From: Thalassotalea psychrophila | GTDB lineage: Bacteria > Pseudomonadota > Gammaproteobacteria > Enterobacterales > Alteromonadaceae | Reading direction: 5' to 3' | Assembly: GCF_031583595.1 (NCBI RefSeq) | Contig: NZ_CP134145.1 | Span: forward strand, 310,001 to 374,000 | DNA length: 64,000 nucleotides | In this document: positions 62,988 to 64,000 of the stretch, piece after piece | How the letters are laid out: each line of letters opens with the position of its first letter | Numbering within the stretch: the stretch's first letter is position 1 | Program-made: the position numbers and the translations under genes | The notes under the pieces: generated by a model | The model's input: only the letters and a program-made list of their open reading frames with translations | The model's database searches: none | Told to the model about the DNA's origin: nothing

Positions 62988-64000
62988 ATGGAATTGAAGC
63001 ATTACCAAGAAGGTGTATTATTAAAACTTGAAGAATATTTAACTGTGCTTGATGACACTCAAACACAAGCTGAACTTTTTGTTCAATTTCAAAAACAACA
63101 AGGAAGAGAAGCAATAATTGGTAATTACTGTGCTGATACATGGGGAGTATTAAATCAAAATAGATCATTACCTTACTTGCAAGATAAACAAGGTAACAAA
63201 ATCGTTTCACCTTACTTGTCTAGGTATGACGGCTTAGACCGAAGTATTCCTAACGTATGTTACCGGGTACCCACTGGTGGAGGTAAAACTTTATTAGCTG
63301 CAGCAAGTTTAGAGCGAATTCAAACGGATTATTTTAAACAACAAACTGGTTTAGTTCTCTGGGTGGTTCCTTCGGATTCTATCTATCGACAAACATGGAA
63401 GCAACTAGCTAATAGGGAACACCCTTATCGTCAAATGCTTGAACGAGCATCTGGAGGTCGTGTAAAGCTTTTAGAGAAAAATGATTCCTTTACAAAACAA
63501 GATGTAGATCAACAACTTTGTGTGATGATGCTAATGCTTCAGTCTTCGGCAAGAAAATCGAAAGATACATTGAGAATGTTTAGGGATAGTGGCCGATTTA
63601 CGTCATTTTTCCCTATTGAAGATGATGTTTCAAAGAATGAAGAACTGCTAAACCAAGTAAAAAACCTAGATACGAATGATTTATTTGAAGAAGGTTTGTT
63701 TGGTAGTTCAACTTCAATCAAAATGAGTTTAGGGAATGTCTTAAGACTTGCACGTCCTACAATTGTTATTGATGAGGGGCACAAGGCATATAGTGATACA
63801 GCAAGAGAAACCCTGTGTGGTTTTAATCCTAAGTTTATTCTGGAGTTATCTGCTACACCAAACTCTAAAGGAAAGCATCAATCAAATGTTCTTGTAAATG
63901 TTCCCGGCAAAGATTTGAAAGATGAACAAATGATCAAACTTCCAATAAATGTCATCAATGAAGATGGTGCGGATTGGAAGCACACTCTAACAGTTGCTCA
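62988..64000 (+). CDS. res: Type III restriction system, Res (DEAD/DEAH helicase) subunit, cut by right edge
   Basis: The frame starts with the ATG at 62988, two bases after mod, and stays open to the window end: 337 residues of an expected 900 or so. The Walker A loop PTGGGKT is at residues 95-101, and the Walker B box is DEGH at 262-265 (VIDEGHKAYSD), a variant of DEAD/DEAH. Motif III LSATPNSKGK follows. It translocates DNA with ATP and cuts when Mod sites meet; the nuclease domain would be beyond the window. Coupled to mod. Confidence 0.9.
   Translation, partial: MELKHYQEGVLLKLEEYLTVLDDTQTQAELFVQFQKQQGREAIIGNYCADTWGVLNQNRSLPYLQDKQGNKIVSPYLSRYDGLDRSIPNVCYRVPTGGGKTLLAAASLERIQTDYFKQQTGLVLWVVPSDSIYRQTWKQLANREHPYRQMLERASGGRVKLLEKNDSFTKQDVDQQLCVMMLMLQSSARKSKDTLRMFRDSGRFTSFFPIEDDVSKNEELLNQVKNLDTNDLFEEGLFGSSTSIKMSLGNVLRLARPTIVIDEGHKAYSDTARETLCGFNPKFILELSATPNSKGKHQSNVLVNVPGKDLKDEQMIKLPINVINEDGADWKHTLTVA

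Overview
The window reads as a chromosomal segment of an AT-rich marine gammaproteobacterium, most like the Alteromonadales (Colwellia/Thalassotalea type). This rests on the gmk-rpoZ-spoT-(ridA)-trmH order, a Tsx-like nucleoside channel, a membrane urate hydroxylase with a cytochrome c tail, and many short surface lipoproteins. The assignment is from gene content and protein style only; no database search was possible.

Layout. 1-9.2 kb (mostly minus strand): trmH (cut by the left edge), ridA, spoT, rpoZ, gmk, a sulfotransferase-like gene paired with a class IV aminotransferase, an aspartate/aromatic aminotransferase, a DUF445 membrane protein and a small secreted protein. 9.6-15 kb: an APC permease, a monooxygenase-fold protein, a DUF938 methyltransferase, an MscS channel and an acyl-CoA dehydrogenase. 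15.1-16.3 kb: lrgA-lrgB. 16.7-31.4 kb (plus strand): a complete purine-to-glyoxylate pathway (xdhA, xdhB, xdhC, allantoinase, allantoicase, OHCU decarboxylase, HIU hydrolase, ureidoglycolate lyase, guanine deaminase, urate hydroxylase), then malate synthase G and a TetR/RutR-like regulator. 31.4-34.4 kb: small accessory genes and intergenic repeats. 34.4-38.7 kb: a beta-hydroxyaspartate-cycle operon (bhcB-bhcC-bhcD) divergent from an IclR-type regulator. 38.8-44.7 kb: a GlcG/HbpS-like protein, a YtoQ-like protein, a urea transporter, a SulP transporter and an AzgA-type purine permease. 45-48 kb: a large lipoprotein. 48.9-53.2 kb: hpt, an alanine/aspartate-glyoxylate-type aminotransferase, a Tsx-like porin and a malic enzyme. 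53.4-57.4 kb: small membrane protein, a calcium-repeat lipoprotein, yceH and another lipoprotein. 57.8-64 kb: accessory island with an unknown protein, AlpA-like regulator, HUH/YfjJ-like replication protein, XRE regulator and a type III restriction-modification system that runs off the right edge.

How it fits together (inference). Nucleosides and bases cross the outer membrane through Tsx and the inner membrane through AzgA. They are either salvaged by Hpt or oxidised to urate, allantoin, allantoate, ureidoglycolate and finally glyoxylate plus urea. Urea may leave through the urea channel, since no urease is visible. Glyoxylate then has two outlets encoded here: malate synthase G plus malic enzyme (to malate and pyruvate), and the beta-hydroxyaspartate cycle (glycine plus glyoxylate to iminosuccinate and aspartate). 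Two different palindromes tie the genes together. A TTGACA-N4-TGTCAA type, resembling the RutR operator, sits at xdhA and between the aminotransferase and tsx. A 15-bp TTYCACA-N-TGTGRAA type occurs three times in the bhcB/iclR intergenic region and once each upstream of the purine permease, hpt and the aspartate aminotransferase.
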